Assembly: GCA_028023455.1 (NCBI GenBank)
Contig: JAQFVV010000180.1
Location: 2,294,001 to 2,358,000, forward strand
From: Epiperipatus broadwayi
Lineage: Eukaryota > Onychophora > Udeonychophora > Euonychophora > Peripatidae
DNA: 64,000 nt
Reading direction: 5' to 3'
This document shows positions 36,674 through 50,508 of this stretch, piece by piece. The notes beneath the pieces were generated by a model. It had not been told where the DNA came from. It did no database searches and was given only the letters and a program-made list of their open reading frames with translations. The position numbers and the translations under genes are program-made. Position 1 is the first letter of the stretch, and each line of letters starts with the position of its first letter.

Positions 36674-38096
36674 CATCTCATTAAAATTATGTAAATCTCT
36701 GCATGACTATATTCTAATGCAGTCAAAGTAAATTCATCTATACAAGTTATTAAAACTTGCCAAAAAAAAAAGATAAACTGATAACATTTTTGTATTTAAA
36801 AATTAAAATATTTTGATGTTAAATATTTTTTGTATTCAATCTGTTTTATTAATAGATAAATAGTTTCAATTAATATTTAGAAAAATTAAGTTATTTATTT
36901 ATTTTCAAATTAAAAATATTGTTTTAAAATAAAAGAGATATGAATAAAAATTAAAGTAAAATTTTTGTTAGTTTTTCAATATGGCTTTGGTCATGCAATT
37001 GAGCAATTTTGGCTATAAAATGAGATTCTAACTTCTATTGTTCTCTCTTTTTTTGCTGTGGTTTTATTTGAGATGTGGATTCAAATGAAGTGTTAGGCTG
37101 TAAAAATAAAATTAGAATATTTTTTTCTATAAGATACTGTTGAAGTCACTGGTAAATCTGGACAGAAGTAGAAATATTTCATTAAAAAAACTCTTATAGC
37201 CAGTACATTTATGATGGTCAGATCTGCAGATAACTATGTTAATATTTAATGTGTGTTAGTATAAATTGACTTCTAAAAAATATAAGTTCAGACCAGAACT
37301 AAAAAGATGGGCAGCTTTTTTATTATAATAGATCACCAATTTTTAAACTATGGGAATTTCTAACCCAGGGTATCTTTTGTGACATTTAAAAATTGGACAA
37401 GGATTTCATGTCAGCACATAACAGTAAATAAAGAGAAAACTCTTGGCCATATGTACTTTGAACTGCATTAACAAAATTAACTTAAAATCCAAAGGTGAGA
37501 CTATGATATTTTCATTTATTGTTGTTTTTTTATTATTTCTTTGTATGCCTAAAAGTATTTTTTTGAGATGGATTTTTTAAATATAAGTGTACATACATTT
37601 AAATTTTTTTTATTATTATATGTATACAAAAATGATTATTTATTTCATTAGGAGATAGTTTAATCTTAAAAAATGTGTTTATAATTTAATTTTTTGTTTG
37701 CTGGTTATTAAATCATTAGTTTTAGTAAAATGTTTATTATTTTTAGCAAACATTGCAGCATATATATAAAATAGTATAAGCTGATTGACATATGAATGGT
37801 TGTGTCAGTAATATGATTAGTTATCAAATTAGAGATTAAAAACGTAGCATTATGAGTAATAACTGATTAGAAAAAATATAATAGTAATAATTATAAGGAT
37901 TGATTTATCACAATGATGATGAAATGTCACAGTATTTGAAATGGTAGGTGACCATTAATTATAAATCTTTTATCATCACATGATCCATTGACTAACCACT
38001 GTTATATGAGAAATATAATTAAGCTCTCATTCAAAGGATAGATATATGTTTAAATATAAATAATTAATAACATTTGGCAAATTAGTTAGGGTTGTA
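36674..38096. other. AT-rich spacer, no gene seen
   Basis: No recognisable content. Confidence 0.5.
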
Positions 38097-38990
38097 AATA
38101 ATATTTATTTTATAAATCACAGACAGATAGTTGAAATTAAATTGAAAGTCTGCAAACCTCTTGCACTTATTATAATACTTATCTGACAGTCAATCAGATG
38201 TTATGATGGCTGTCTGATTAGTGATCAAACTGTAAACATAAGACAGAGAATTTTATAAGAAAAGGGCAGTCCACTCTCTTCTTTACTTGACTTTCTATAT
38301 ATCTAAGCCAGTCTAAAGCATTTAGGTTTGAAAGCATAAAGCTTTAAATATCTTCACATTTAAGTCATTGAGTCTAAATCACAAACATACAGTGTGAAAT
38401 CCTATGATCTACTACTACACAGTAATTTTTAAATGTTATAAATCGCAGTAATGCTTTATACTGGCTTAGATATATAGAAAGACAAGTAAAAAAGAGGATG
38501 GATTGCCCTTGTAAAATTCTCTATCTTGTGTTTACAGTTTGATTAATAATCAGACAGCCATCATAACATCTGATTGGCTGTCAGATAAGTATTATAATAA
38601 GCACAAGAAGTTTGCAGCCTTTCTATTTAATTTCAACTAACTGTCTGCACTTTATAAAATAAATATTATTTACATACATTACTGCAATTTATAACATCTA
38701 AAAACCACTGCATAGTAAATCGTAGGACTTCACACTGTATGTTTGTAATTTAGACTCAGTGAATTAAATGTGAAGATATTTAAAGCTTCAAGCTTTCAAA
38801 CCTAATGCTTCAGACTGGCTAATATATATATAGAAAGACAAGTAAAGAAGGGGATGGACTGCCCTTTTCTTGTAAAATTCTGTCTTGTGTTTATGGTTTG
38901 ATCGCTAATCAGACAGCATCATAACATCTGATTGGCTGTAAGATAAGTATAATAACCACAAGAGGTTTGCAGCCTTTCAATTTAATTAGG
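38097..38990. repeat. Three-unit fold-back cluster
   Basis: Three related units lie side by side. Unit 1 (about 38100-38455) reads forward. Unit 2 (about 38460-38680) is an inverted, partial copy. Unit 3 (about 38690-38990) is an inverted, nearly full copy. Shared blocks are cagtcaatcagatgttatgatg, gggcagtccactctcttcttt and cttcacatttaa in unit 1, and their complements in units 2 and 3. No protein is encoded. Units 1 and 3 could fold into one hairpin of over 300 pairs, with unit 2 in the loop or competing for unit 1. Confidence 0.75.
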
Positions 38991-40696
38991 GTCATAAATT
39001 AGACTGTCCAGTACATTTTGGCACAAAACTGGTGCAGTATTCATTGAGAGGCTAAAAACTTCTATTTATCTACTACATTTGGTTACCCAATTGGGAAGTA
39101 TAGATTGGGTGAGTAAGACCTCTATGCATGTGGTATAATATATTATTAATAATTATACATAAAGAAAATTCTTAGCAAACATGGTTTTGTGCTCTTTTCA
39201 AATATTAAACATCTATTTTAACATTACCAGATTATTGCTTAACATTTGAAAAAGGTAAAAAATAGTGGACATCTTATTCAGGCAAATGCAGTATCATAGC
39301 AACCTAAATGGATTAGGACTAAATTCTATTTATGTATTTACAGTTTAAAAACTATTAATCTTATATCACTCATGACAAAAACATAACATTTATAAATCCC
39401 TCTTAGAATACCACCTACAGAAAACCTCCTTCATACACAAAATGCCTGCTTAGTAATATGAACTTAATTTTAATCTTTGTGTGTTTGGTTAATATTCTGT
39501 AATTCAATACTAGTGCTATAAATGCATAAACACAAAACTAATATTTAATGTCTTATTAAACCATAGGCTGAGCACCTTTGAGAGTCATGGCTCTCATAAT
39601 CATAGCTCTTTGTGAAATAACTGATTGTCTAATGTTATGCAAATCTATGAAATGTTCAAGTATTCCATTTACTGAATATAGAATAATACATTTCCTTTCT
39701 GTTAATGGTGTTGCTGTCTATTGTGAAAAAGCAGCCCTCTTTTATCTTCTCAAATCGTTTCCATCTCTGCAGACTAAGCTGATTATTTGCAGTTCACATG
39801 GATGTCCTGCAAGCTTTTGGTACTATGCAAAAATGGAATTGTGTCCTGGATCAGGTGCTCCACACAAACACAAATTATAACTTAGACTTGCAAATGCTAG
39901 GCTTTAATAATAAGCAGCTAATATATAGTTTTAAATATTGGATACTTGGGCCAAATTTTTTGATTTTCTACTCAGAATGAGCATGGGGTCATTACCAACT
40001 TTATATTTTATGAGATATGAGAAACATACTCAACATTGACATTATATATGTGAATTGTCCACAAATCATATGAGAAGTAACAACATATTTTCTTTGAGTA
40101 TAGTATCATACAATACACTCAAAATCTTATATTACAAATTTTTTTAGAAAAAGAATGCAACTATACATTCAATTATAGTCTTTTCCAAATGCCTGTCTCA
40201 CAAAAATAAAAAGTACAATATTTATATTACATGTGCTATGATGCACACGGTGTACTTATTTTACAATAGTAATGCAAAAAATTTAATACTTTTAAAAACA
40301 AATTAGAGAAAATGAAATAAAAAGATAAAAAATCACCCCATCAGACATTTTAGCAGCCACTTGGTGACTTGTCCATCAGTGCTCTAAGTTCTAGTGAGAC
40401 ATATTTGCTGTTTCCTATTTTATTATAAATTTTCTTAATAATTTTAAAATTCACTAAATGCTATTGAAAATATTCATTGCAGTATTTTTTGTTTAGCTTT
40501 GTATATTTTTTTAAAAAAAACTGAAATATAGGTATATATGTATATTTCTTTAAACTGAAATATCTGTAGATATATACTTTCTTAAATAAAGTTCCTTCTA
40601 AAACTAATATATATTATTTAAATAATAACTATAATAATGCAGAAGACTAAATGGATTTATAAGCAGTTATTAAGAACCAGTCAGCATGCAAAAAAT
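38991..40696. other. Spacer, unexplained less AT-rich patch
   Basis: The part 39540-39970 is less AT-rich and holds a 100-codon plus frame (39578-39880) rich in Cys and Leu with no motif I recognise. I do not call it a gene, since such frames arise by chance at this composition. Confidence 0.4.
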
Positions 40697-40842
40697 CTCA
40701 ATATCAATAACAATCAACAAGCACAAACTGTTGTCAAGGCAACATTGTTTTAACAATAAATAGGAATTTTTATCTTTACTGATTAAAGAATATTGCTTTG
40801 ACAACAGATTGAGAATGTTGATTGCTAATGATATTGGTATTG
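40697..40842. repeat. Inverted repeat, about 145 bp
   Basis: aatatcaataacaatcaaca...aactgttgtcaaggcaacattgtt on the left pairs with attgctttgacaacagatt...tgttgattgctaatgatattggtattg on the right. It is a small imperfect hairpin, perhaps a MITE. Confidence 0.6.
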
Positions 40843-43800
40843 TTTAATTATTGTCTGCTTTTATGTACTATATATATATATATATATAGTGACCTTCTGA
40901 ATGATCACAAGAAATAAATTATAATTAAATCATACTGTGTCAGTGGTGAATAACTGCATTTAACTAAAAAAAAATGAAATAGTGCTAAAATTTTTAAAAA
41001 TTTATGTTAATGGTCTAAAACCTTATGTGAGAGTTGCTTATGGATGTTAGTTGAGAGTTTTATAAGCATTTAGTATTATTATTATATGTGATGAAATATT
41101 TAATGGTAGAAAGGGGGGTGGATTATTACAGGAGTTGTTAATGTGTACGTTAAGTTGATGCAAATTTGTTTTATTTATTTGTAGAATAGTGGTTATTTGT
41201 TTAGATGTTTTTCTAATATGTTTATTTATTGGCACACCCATCCATGTATAGGTAGTATAATCAATGAAATATGTTTAGCCAATAGCCATATAGGTTATAT
41301 TTTAGTCAGGATAATTTAGTATTCATATAGCAGCATACATACGTGCATGTATGTCTGTGTCATCTTCCAATTTCATTTTGACATTTAATTACAATACAGA
41401 ATTTTACATTTTACAATAAAACATTTAAAATCACAGCATATATCTCTGGTAATCAGTGCAAATATATTTTGAGTGATTAATAGATCTGTGGATCAGTGAA
41501 TTATTTGACAAACTAAATTGTATTATCAAGTATTTTATATACTGGTTAATTAATATTTATTTATTTCAAAAGTGTGAAAATTATTTGTTTTTGTTTTATT
41601 CAGTTTGATTTAATTTAGAAAATCAAAATGATTTTTTTTCTTAAGAAAAGATTTCTTGAATATTTGTTACTTAATTATCTGAGTGCGAAAAATGGAGCTA
41701 ACCTTTGGAGTATAAGGTGACTTCTTGATTGATGGAAAGGAGATGTATTTAAGTGATAGTCAGTAATAAAAGATATGCTTCTGCCATTTCTATGTACATG
41801 GTTCTTTCCAATCTTTTCCAGAAATCACGTTTGTTAAACTCAAAAGTATATATTTTTTTTAAACATTATTATTTTATAAAATTTAGTATTGGAATTCTAG
41901 TTCCCAGACAACTTTAAGAAAAAAAAATGTCAGGCTAATTTTTTTTACAAGGTTTATTTTCTTCATTCTCTACTCAATTAAATTTTAAATTAACAATATT
42001 GTTTGAAATGTATTTATATGCTTATAACCTAAATCTACTTTATTTGTCTATGTTTTCTATTGTTAAGGAGAAAATGAAATTGTGTGAACTTTATAATCTT
42101 TTAAGGAAATTTATGCAGGACTATTTAACACAGCCTATTATAGACTCTAAGTTTAAATTCTCTTATAATTAAATAAAAGTTAAGTTAAAATGAGAGGATG
42201 TGTTTATAATTTATTGTGCTATATTTTGAACTACTATGTGATAATAACTATGCTTATCATTCATGTTTATAAAATATTTTATTAAAGAAGTGAATGCATG
42301 GCTCACAAACAATTAACCAATACTTAGTATTTCTTTAGTGTGTACCTGATTTAAGTCGAGTAGAAAAACAATAATATTATATATTTTTTGTTCTCCTTGG
42401 TATGTGGATGTATCATAAAAATATTGTTATTTAAGGACTTTCAGATTTTTCATGAACAATTAGTAATGGACTAAATAATTATATTCATGCTAACTTATGA
42501 AGTTTATAGGAAACTGATGTTCTCTTGGAAGACTGCTAAAGTTATTACTAAGGTGGAAATTTCCAGGATTAATTAAACGGTCAATATCAAACAAATATGT
42601 AGCTGAAATTATCTATCTATTATCTCCATTATTATAAAAAGTTTATTACTTACACATTGTATTAGTGAGATCAATTAGCTATCATTAAGAACATTTGAGA
42701 TTGCTTAATTAAATCTAAAATTGTGAATGTTTATTTTATAGGAATTTGTCTTCATGTTTTACTAACACATACTCATTTGAAATTATCATCTTTATTTTTG
42801 TGTCATTCAGGAGACTTTAGGTTAAATACTTTCCAAGTGAATTTTTTTTAAGTTAAAGAAGAGTAACTATTTTTTGTTATTAATATATCATAGACAGATA
42901 GATAAGTTTATTTATTTATTTGCTTATTTATTTTGTGCTATTTCCTTGACTTCAAGAATGTCTCGGATAGTGTATTACAAGTTGCAATACACCGGTAATT
43001 GATCATTATTTAAATATAATTTCTTATGTGGGTTATGTATATGCTTTTCGTTGTTTTATTGAAGGGAGGTATTTCTCTATTTAATGTCTCGAAGTGAGCA
43101 ATTGGCTTAGAGAGTAGTAAATGTATGAAAGATAAATATTGTTGTCAGAAATGGTGAAACCCATTGACAATAATTACTGCAATTTAAAATTTTAAAACAG
43201 CTAATAGTTTGTCATAAACTAAAAGTTTTTATTTCCAGTTTACCATTTACATTACCGTAACATTTGCATACTATATAATTTGAAATTATTTACATGCTCT
43301 TATTTATATGTATGTGTGTCTGTCTTATGCAGTCTATTTCATATATATTTAATAAATAATAATTTTTATGACTTTCTCTCTCTCTGTTGGTTTCAGATAA
43401 TGTCATATGCTAAAAGAATTAGGAACCTATCTATGTGTGAATTTATTTTCCAATGTTTAAAATTAAAGGTATTAAGTAGCTGTGAGAAAGAAAGTTATTA
43501 GTGATATGTTTTATGTTGATTGGGATTGATAACTCTCTCTCTTAATATATCTAAGTATTTGCCGTGAGTGAAGTATATTTTCAGATTATGTATCTATGCA
43601 TTATAAAGATGATATTTTATGAAGTTGAGTAGTGTATTTCTCTTTTATTCTGGTCGTGAGACTGAGTTCCACATCAATGGTATACCTCAAAGTTATGTGG
43701 AGAGTCATTATTCATCATTTAGATTTATTAGTCAAGAAGCTTGTTTATTCTTCATGTGCTTAATTTTTTAAATATATCTTTTTGTTATCGTAGAATCATA

Positions 43801-46800
43801 GATATATGTAATGTAGTTGGTGGTTAAATAAATAGTAAGACTAAATTCTTTATGAATATTTAAAGCAGAAATGGTGTTATATTCATTGGTTGGTTTGTGG
43901 CATTATCTGCATTATGATATTTATTTAGTAACTCATAAGTAAACCAACAAGATGTAAATATATTGATCCTATTTTAATTATAGCATAAGATGTGGCACAC
44001 ACACAATGCAAATAATCTTGCAGATATGAGAGTATAATACTATTAAATTTATATATCAGGAATTAAATATTTTAGATTATATCATGTTAGTTTATAGCAA
44101 GCTTTAAATTATCAAATCATCAGAATGATTATTTTTATTTTAGATATATGAAAGTAAAGCTATTTAAAAGTATTATTTGATTGAGTTATTTAAGGGTACT
44201 CTTTTGACAGCCAAAGTTATTAATTTGTTTTATCCCAAAAAATGATAGTGTGACCTCTCCAACTTGTATATTTGAGCCCATAATAAGGTATTTATTTATC
44301 CAATGTTGTTTGCTAATAAAAGATGTTAGAGTTAATTAACAGCCTAAATATATTCAAAGTTAGAATGTGAGGGCCTTATTTTGTTTATTCAGATCTTATA
44401 AATGTTTAATCAATAAATAATAAAGTGTGTAATAAAAAGTGATATCAAATCCAGATTGGCAAAGGTATTGGTAAATTTAGGAATTAGAATGAATAGTCCC
44501 AATGTGAACCAATTATATTTATTTTGACTGCAAAATGTAAATAAATGCTTTATTTAATTATTCAAAACTTTGTCTTGAGTTATTCTTATATGAATTCGTA
44601 TTCTAGTTTCCACATTCCACATATCTATTACAATATAAATGCACTACTTTATAAATTTGAAAATGAACATACTTAAATCTGATATTGTTCTCTTGATCCA
44701 AACATTATGTGAAATACTCTATCATTTGGTAAACTCGGTTTATTATTTAGACAATGATATGAGATTAAAAGATACCCTGTTTACTCTATTATCTAATTGC
44801 TAGTCCAGTTTGTTTACTTTATTATCTAATTGCTAGTCCAGTGAAACAGCATTTAACTCATTCCATTATTTTTTTTTTATTATAATAGTTGTAAGTTATT
44901 GTATAACAGAATTCCTTTAATCAAACTGTATTAAAGATTCCCTGAGATCTTATTTCATAGTTCCAACTTAATATTAATTTAGCTATTTAAATTAAGATGT
45001 GCTAGATAGTGAAGTTATTTAATATATTTTTTTAAAAAGTTATATTGTAGCTAACATAAGAGTGTATTTAGATGATGGAAGAGATCAAATTGAAATTATA
45101 GCTTATTAGCTTCAATAAATGAAACTTTATTGAATTCTATCATTTGGTTGATTAACAAATGAGGCATATATCTTATTTTAATGATCAATAGTATTTTTTC
45201 CTCCATTTCTTTATATTCTATGTATTCTTGACTTTCTACAACACTCCACTGAGCTAAGCTATAAGTCAGGCATAAATATAAGAGTCTCACTATTAATTTG
45301 AAACTAAAAAAGTTGTTAATTTATTCTATTCATTAATAGAATTGGCACTCTGGGCATTTATTTATATAATGTGTAAGATCGGTGTTAAGTAGGGGGGTTA
45401 TAATATATATATTAAGTATTGAAATAAATATGATGATGAATATTGTGCTCAAGTATATTACTAAAACCAATAGCAAAATTAAGCTTTGATAAATATATCG
45501 TAATAAACATGATTTTAATGGATATATCTTGAACACAAATGTTTGTGTTGACGACACAGATATTTTTGTTTCCTCTTATTTATGCATATTTCTTTCATAT
45601 GTCCAATGAGAAGTTGCATTACAAAAATTATATAGCAAGCTCATATTTATATTAGACTTGTGCACAACATATGATATGGTCACCACATAAAATTCAACTC
45701 ATATCAAATTTTCTTTTTTGAATATTTTGCCAACATTATTTAAAACTCAATTAATTCAGACATTTTAAAAAAATTATTAGTGATTTTTGTGTTGATCTAG
45801 TTCATAACTAATACTAAACAGACATTAATCTATGTAGAAATCAAATAGAAATAATAGAAGATCATAATTAATAAGTGTAGAGACAGAATTAAAAGTTATA
45901 ATGAATCTATGATAGATTGATTCTTCTGAATGGATTCTCTTTCTTCTAATATATTTAGAATATTTTGTTAATTAAGTGGCATAACACAATCTATTTCCTG
46001 AAAATCAAAATCAGTAAATGGCATAATTGTAACTACTACAACCTTCAAACCAAAAATGAATGAAGAAAGGCAAACAAAAATAAAAAGCTAATGACAAGTT
46101 TCATAATTATGTATGGATCAACTTACAAATGAAAAAAAAACAATACCTGTATTTATATTTAGTTTATTGATGTGTTTCATTAAATATTTTTACAATGATG
46201 TATTTTTGATTTTTAGCAAGATATTTTTTCATAATCAGCAATGCTGATATATTTTATACTTCCAAGTTCCTCTCTAATGCATAGGATTACTGTTTTCCTT
46301 CTTAGTATAACATTAAGATACTTCTAATAATAAAGCAAAATGTGTCACATATATTAATATACTGCTGAAGGTCTTTGTAATATATTTTAAAAAGCTTTTA
46401 TTCATTATTTGCTTATGATTTTTAGTCTAATCAGAATATGTCTGTACAATTATATTTTAAATCTTCAATTTTAGAATAAAACTATAATAATCAATTTCAG
46501 TATTTAACTAACCACTAGAATCTGCATAAATTTGAAATTACTGAAGAAAAGCATTAGAAGTTATTAATAAATCTTTTATGATACAAGAAAGTGCATTTAT
46601 CTTTCTTCTCTGTTTTGGGGAGTTTATGTAAAGTTAAATGTTTTTATACAAAGAATATACATTTTTTATAAGATATCAACCCCCAACATACTTATTTATT
46701 AATTAATAGCACTTAATAGAAAAATATATATCTTGCTTATCTAAAACAAAAAACATAAAGAGAAGAGCACCCAAAGTCTTACCATGCAAAAAGTGGCAAG

Positions 46801-47774
46801 CCAATTGGATCTCCTTTGTTTTTTTTTTGTTTACTACAAGGAGATTAATAAAACGGCTTTGATCACTAGTGATTAAATAAAATATTTTATTTTCCTAATT
46901 AAAAATATACATTAAATAAAACAATGAATATATTAAAAACATTTTAAATAAAATAATAATTTATTTATAAAAATACACTCAAAACAGTATATACGCAAAA
47001 GAATAAATTAAAATACAAATCATAACAAAATAAAAGACAAATCTAAATTATTCTTTTAATTTTGATATTACAAATAGCTTCCCTGTGTATTTATAATTTA
47101 TTATATTAGAAATTCTATTTTCAGAAAATTACTGTTATTAGCACTTAATTAATCTAAATGTCTTATTTCAATAATATTCTTAAATTTTTACTTATTAAAA
47201 AAGTGTATTTAACAACTGTTGCAATTTACAAAACACTATTATAATTTTAAAACAACAACATTTAAACATTCATATTTAAAATTACATTCACTTACATTAC
47301 AAAAATCTGGAGTCAACCAATATCTTGTTTTTTCTTCTTCATATATATATATTGTATTTATTTAGACAAAAGTTACAGGCATAAGTTAGCTGCTTTTATT
47401 AAAAAATTAAATAATAAACAAAAGAAACAATTGGTAACTTTCAATATGTAAAAATTGAGAGAAGAGATGACATTAAAATATGCTTTAGCAATCTGCATTT
47501 ATATCCTAAGTCTTATGACCAGTAGCAAGATAATATAATGTGTAATACATCTTAACTTATTTTTTAAGAAGTCAAATTTATTATGTCTAGATATGATTAT
47601 GATTATTCTTTATTATAATTTTAGTATTTATAAAATTAAACATGATATGCACAATCATATCTATAAAAAGATTTTCTGATTTTCAACAAAGAATAAACTG
47701 CTGATTTTTTCATATGATTATTTCTGTAGTGTAATTGTTGCTACACCATTCTCATGCAAAGCAGAGAATGGGTA
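40843..47774. other. Long AT-rich spacer, no gene seen
   Basis: Nearly 7 kb without a recognisable gene, RNA or large paired repeat. It contains (TA)n at 40867-40889 and a 34-bp tandem duplication at 44777-44843. A polypyrimidine-CAG before 43398 looks like a splice acceptor, but the short frame beyond it matches nothing known to me. Confidence 0.5.
44777..44843. repeat. 34-bp tandem duplication
   Basis: tgtttactctattatctaattgctagtccagt is followed at once by tgtttactttattatctaattgctagtccagt, with one base different. Confidence 0.9.
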
Positions 47775-47895
47775 ATGGGTTCTACCCACTCTTAACACCA
47801 TATGGAGGACATAATCATAAACATAAGAAAATGCTATCTATGGTCATATGTTTATGATTACATCCTCCATAATGTGTTAAAAGTGAATAGACTCA
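47775..47895. repeat. Inverted repeat, about 120 bp
   Basis: cactcttaacaccatatggaggacataatcataaacata pairs with tatgtttatgattacatcctccataatgtgttaaaagtg. The arms are about 45 bases around a 20-base loop, making a good hairpin. The size would suit a small-RNA precursor or a short MITE. Confidence 0.7.
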
Positions 47896-48059
47896 TTTAG
47901 TAACATAATAAAAATGATGCTGCAGGAGTAGTATTATTGGATAATCTCTAGTCTAATGAATGATTTATATAAATTATTAATAAACTGAAAATCTATTTAA
48001 ATGGATGAAAATATTTTTTATAAATGGTAGCTAAAGCAATTTTTAAATAATAAATAAAT

Positions 48060-48355
48060 TATAACAATTATTACAGATCACTCCATTACACATTCACTGC
48101 AAACTAATAACACTTTTAAGAAATACTATCCTTTCCTAACACAAAATAAAATATTTTGAAAAGATAGAATGAATCCATTCTACTTTTTAACCTAAACATA
48201 TAAGAATAGATAAATCTTAACTATTTGGAAAGAAGAGAATGAAAAGATATTAATTAATCACTTAATTCCATTTGCTATGTTTTAATTATTGATGTCTGCA
48301 AAATTTTCACAATTTACAGCACATCACTATTTGATGTAATATTATTCATATATAT
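48060..48355. repeat. Dispersed repeat shared with 63030-63290
   Basis: gatagaatgaatccatt, gatattaatt.., gatgtctgcaaaattttcacaatttacagcacatcac correspond to 63107-63275. At the second site the matching piece lies in about 400 bp that the left LTR copy (55125-55170) lacks, so it appears to be an independently mobile, non-coding repeat. Confidence 0.6.
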
Positions 48356-48359
48356 ATAT

Positions 48360-50508
48360 ATTATAATGATCCGGAGAATAGGAGAGTTAACATATCTACA
48401 CTACAGAGCGCCACTAGGCATTTGAACCTAGAAAATTTATAAAGTAGGCAAATACATAGGTCAAAAAAAATTTTTATTTTATTTTATATATTTTGATTCC
48501 GGTCGTTAACCCATTGTCACTAGCTCAGTGGAATAGCAGGGATTTATATTTTATAATAAATTCTTATCTAAGAATATATAAAAAAGAATAAAATAAGCCA
48601 CTGCCAGTAATTATACACACAAACATTTATTTATGCACATATATATACAATTTTGCATTATTATTTTAGTATATTTACTTTAGCATTTAACTACATTTTT
48701 AAATTTTATTTTAGATTTTTTTATAAATTTGCACAGATGTGTTTATAAAAGTTTGTTTTATAATGTTGAGTATAGATCGGTTACATAGATTACATGGTAA
48801 AAACATTTCAAATTAAACATCACCAATCAAATACAAAGTCATTGATAATGTCAATTGCAGAGGGAATACAAGAAACCCAATAGCATTCATCATAAGATGC
48901 ACATTGACATTGATGACTTATATATTCCAATCGAATATGAAAACCCCAAATATAAGTAACCGATAATGAATCCATGCAATGTCCATACCAACTTAAATTT
49001 AATGCATTTTTATTTAGAGTGTCGAGTATGAATAGGCTACATAGATTTGCATTTGAAAAAATTTTTTTTATCCTTATTTAACCTTAGGCCAAAAGTTCGC
49101 AGTCAAACCAACATCAATCCATCTGATATATTGATGCATTCAATGTAACATGAATATGGCAGCACAAAAGGTTAAGAGAAGAAATTGCCTCTCATCAGAT
49201 AAGAATACTACATCTATCTGACAAGAAGAGCAATAAAAAAAAACTCCATAGGAAAGGACTGCGGTCATTTTGCCAACTTACGATTGCATTCCATAGGCAA
49301 AAAAAAGTGTGTGGCGTATAAAGCGATTCTGCCCGTAGCGAATCTTGTACTACATCTACTAATTACATCAATATATCCAATCCATTGACCTAATTCAACT
49401 ATGAAATGAATAACCTAAGATTACCCTCCCCTAATAAAACTTTACAAATCTATATAGCTATTCATGCCTGATTTAAGTTTAACATTTATATAATATTAAA
49501 TTAGCGAAAAACAAAAATCATAAATAAAAACTTAAAAGAACAAAAAAAAAATGGAAATGATTTTACAAAAGAAATACATCAAATTAAAATTACCTTTTAA
49601 TAAATAATGTTGGTCAGATAGGATTCTATTGCGATTATTTAAATATGGAACAAGTTTTAGAATTAAAGTTCTTATTGTTTAGTGTACTGGAGTTTTAGAA
49701 ATATATTTAAAGCTTAGACTTCAAAAAGTTCTTATGATTTTAAAACGTTCCTTTTTATCCGTTGCTTGCCATTTGAACGTGAATTCCCATGCCGTCCTAA
49801 AGAGATTGGTATTCTGTTGGCCATTTTATTTATTCATCCGGAGGTCTTTTACTTTAGCTAGTCCTCAATGTAGAAAATGATACATTTCTCTTTCTTTCTT
49901 AGCAGAACTGAAGGGATTGAAGAGTGCATCTTTTTAATCCCTTCTCCTTCAACTCCGCACTAACACATATCACCACTACTGTCATACATCTCTTTCTCTA
50001 ATTAATTTTTTTTATTTCCAAACCTTTCCTTTTATATTAATTTTGTGGATTAACTCAACATTATGTCATTATGATGAAGATCCTTTCATCAAAGTCCGAT
50101 TCCTAAGGGATTTCTTTTTATTCGCTATTAGTTTCTATTGTTTTCCTATCTGACCATTGCTTATACATTTAAATGCTCAAGGGCTAGTTCACTTTGACTA
50201 ATTAAAATAATCATTTCCATTTTTCAATAACATTAATTAATTTGTTTTCCAAACTTAAAGATATATTTTTATCTCCAAATCTTTTTAAGTTTTTGTTTTT
50301 AAATACCTTTTCTATTTTTAATAAAGTCTTATTTTAATAATTTTTTTCATCTGTGTGATGTTATATATATATATATATATGAATTTAATATAGAATTATT
50401 AATTTTCAATTTTTAATTCTTAAAAAAAAAGTTTTATTTGCGAATTTTTATTTTTTTCATGTTTAATAATAATAAAAAAACAATGTAATGTCGTATGTGT
50501 CCGTTACA
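48360..50508 (-). repeat. 3' LTR of the LARD-like element
   Basis: It matches 51225-53360 along its whole length, roughly 19 bases in 20 by eye, with small indels. It is non-coding on both strands. Many differences are C/T or G/A at positions where one copy still has CpG. Confidence 0.88.

Noticed and set aside
39578-39880. 100-codon plus frame starting MRVMALIIIALC, possibly a secreted Cys-rich peptide
   Set aside because: No cysteine framework, no supporting exon structure and no known match; a frame of this size is expected by chance in a locally GC-richer patch.
43373-43501. Polypyrimidine tract plus CAG followed by an open frame, possible exon
   Set aside because: CT-rich tracts are common here; the frame is short, carries no known domain, and no matching donor or neighbouring exon is recognisable.
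45333-45557. Minus frame ending in HYINKCPECQFY, recalling the cysteine pair before YIG in Penelope-like elements
   Set aside because: No GIY or YIG is found on either side in any frame, and the rest of the frame is generic hydrophobic sequence.
46800-46855. Small inverted repeat ggatctccttt / caaggagatt around a T run, terminator-like
   Set aside because: Only about 9-10 paired bases in AT-rich eukaryotic DNA; no gene ends nearby.
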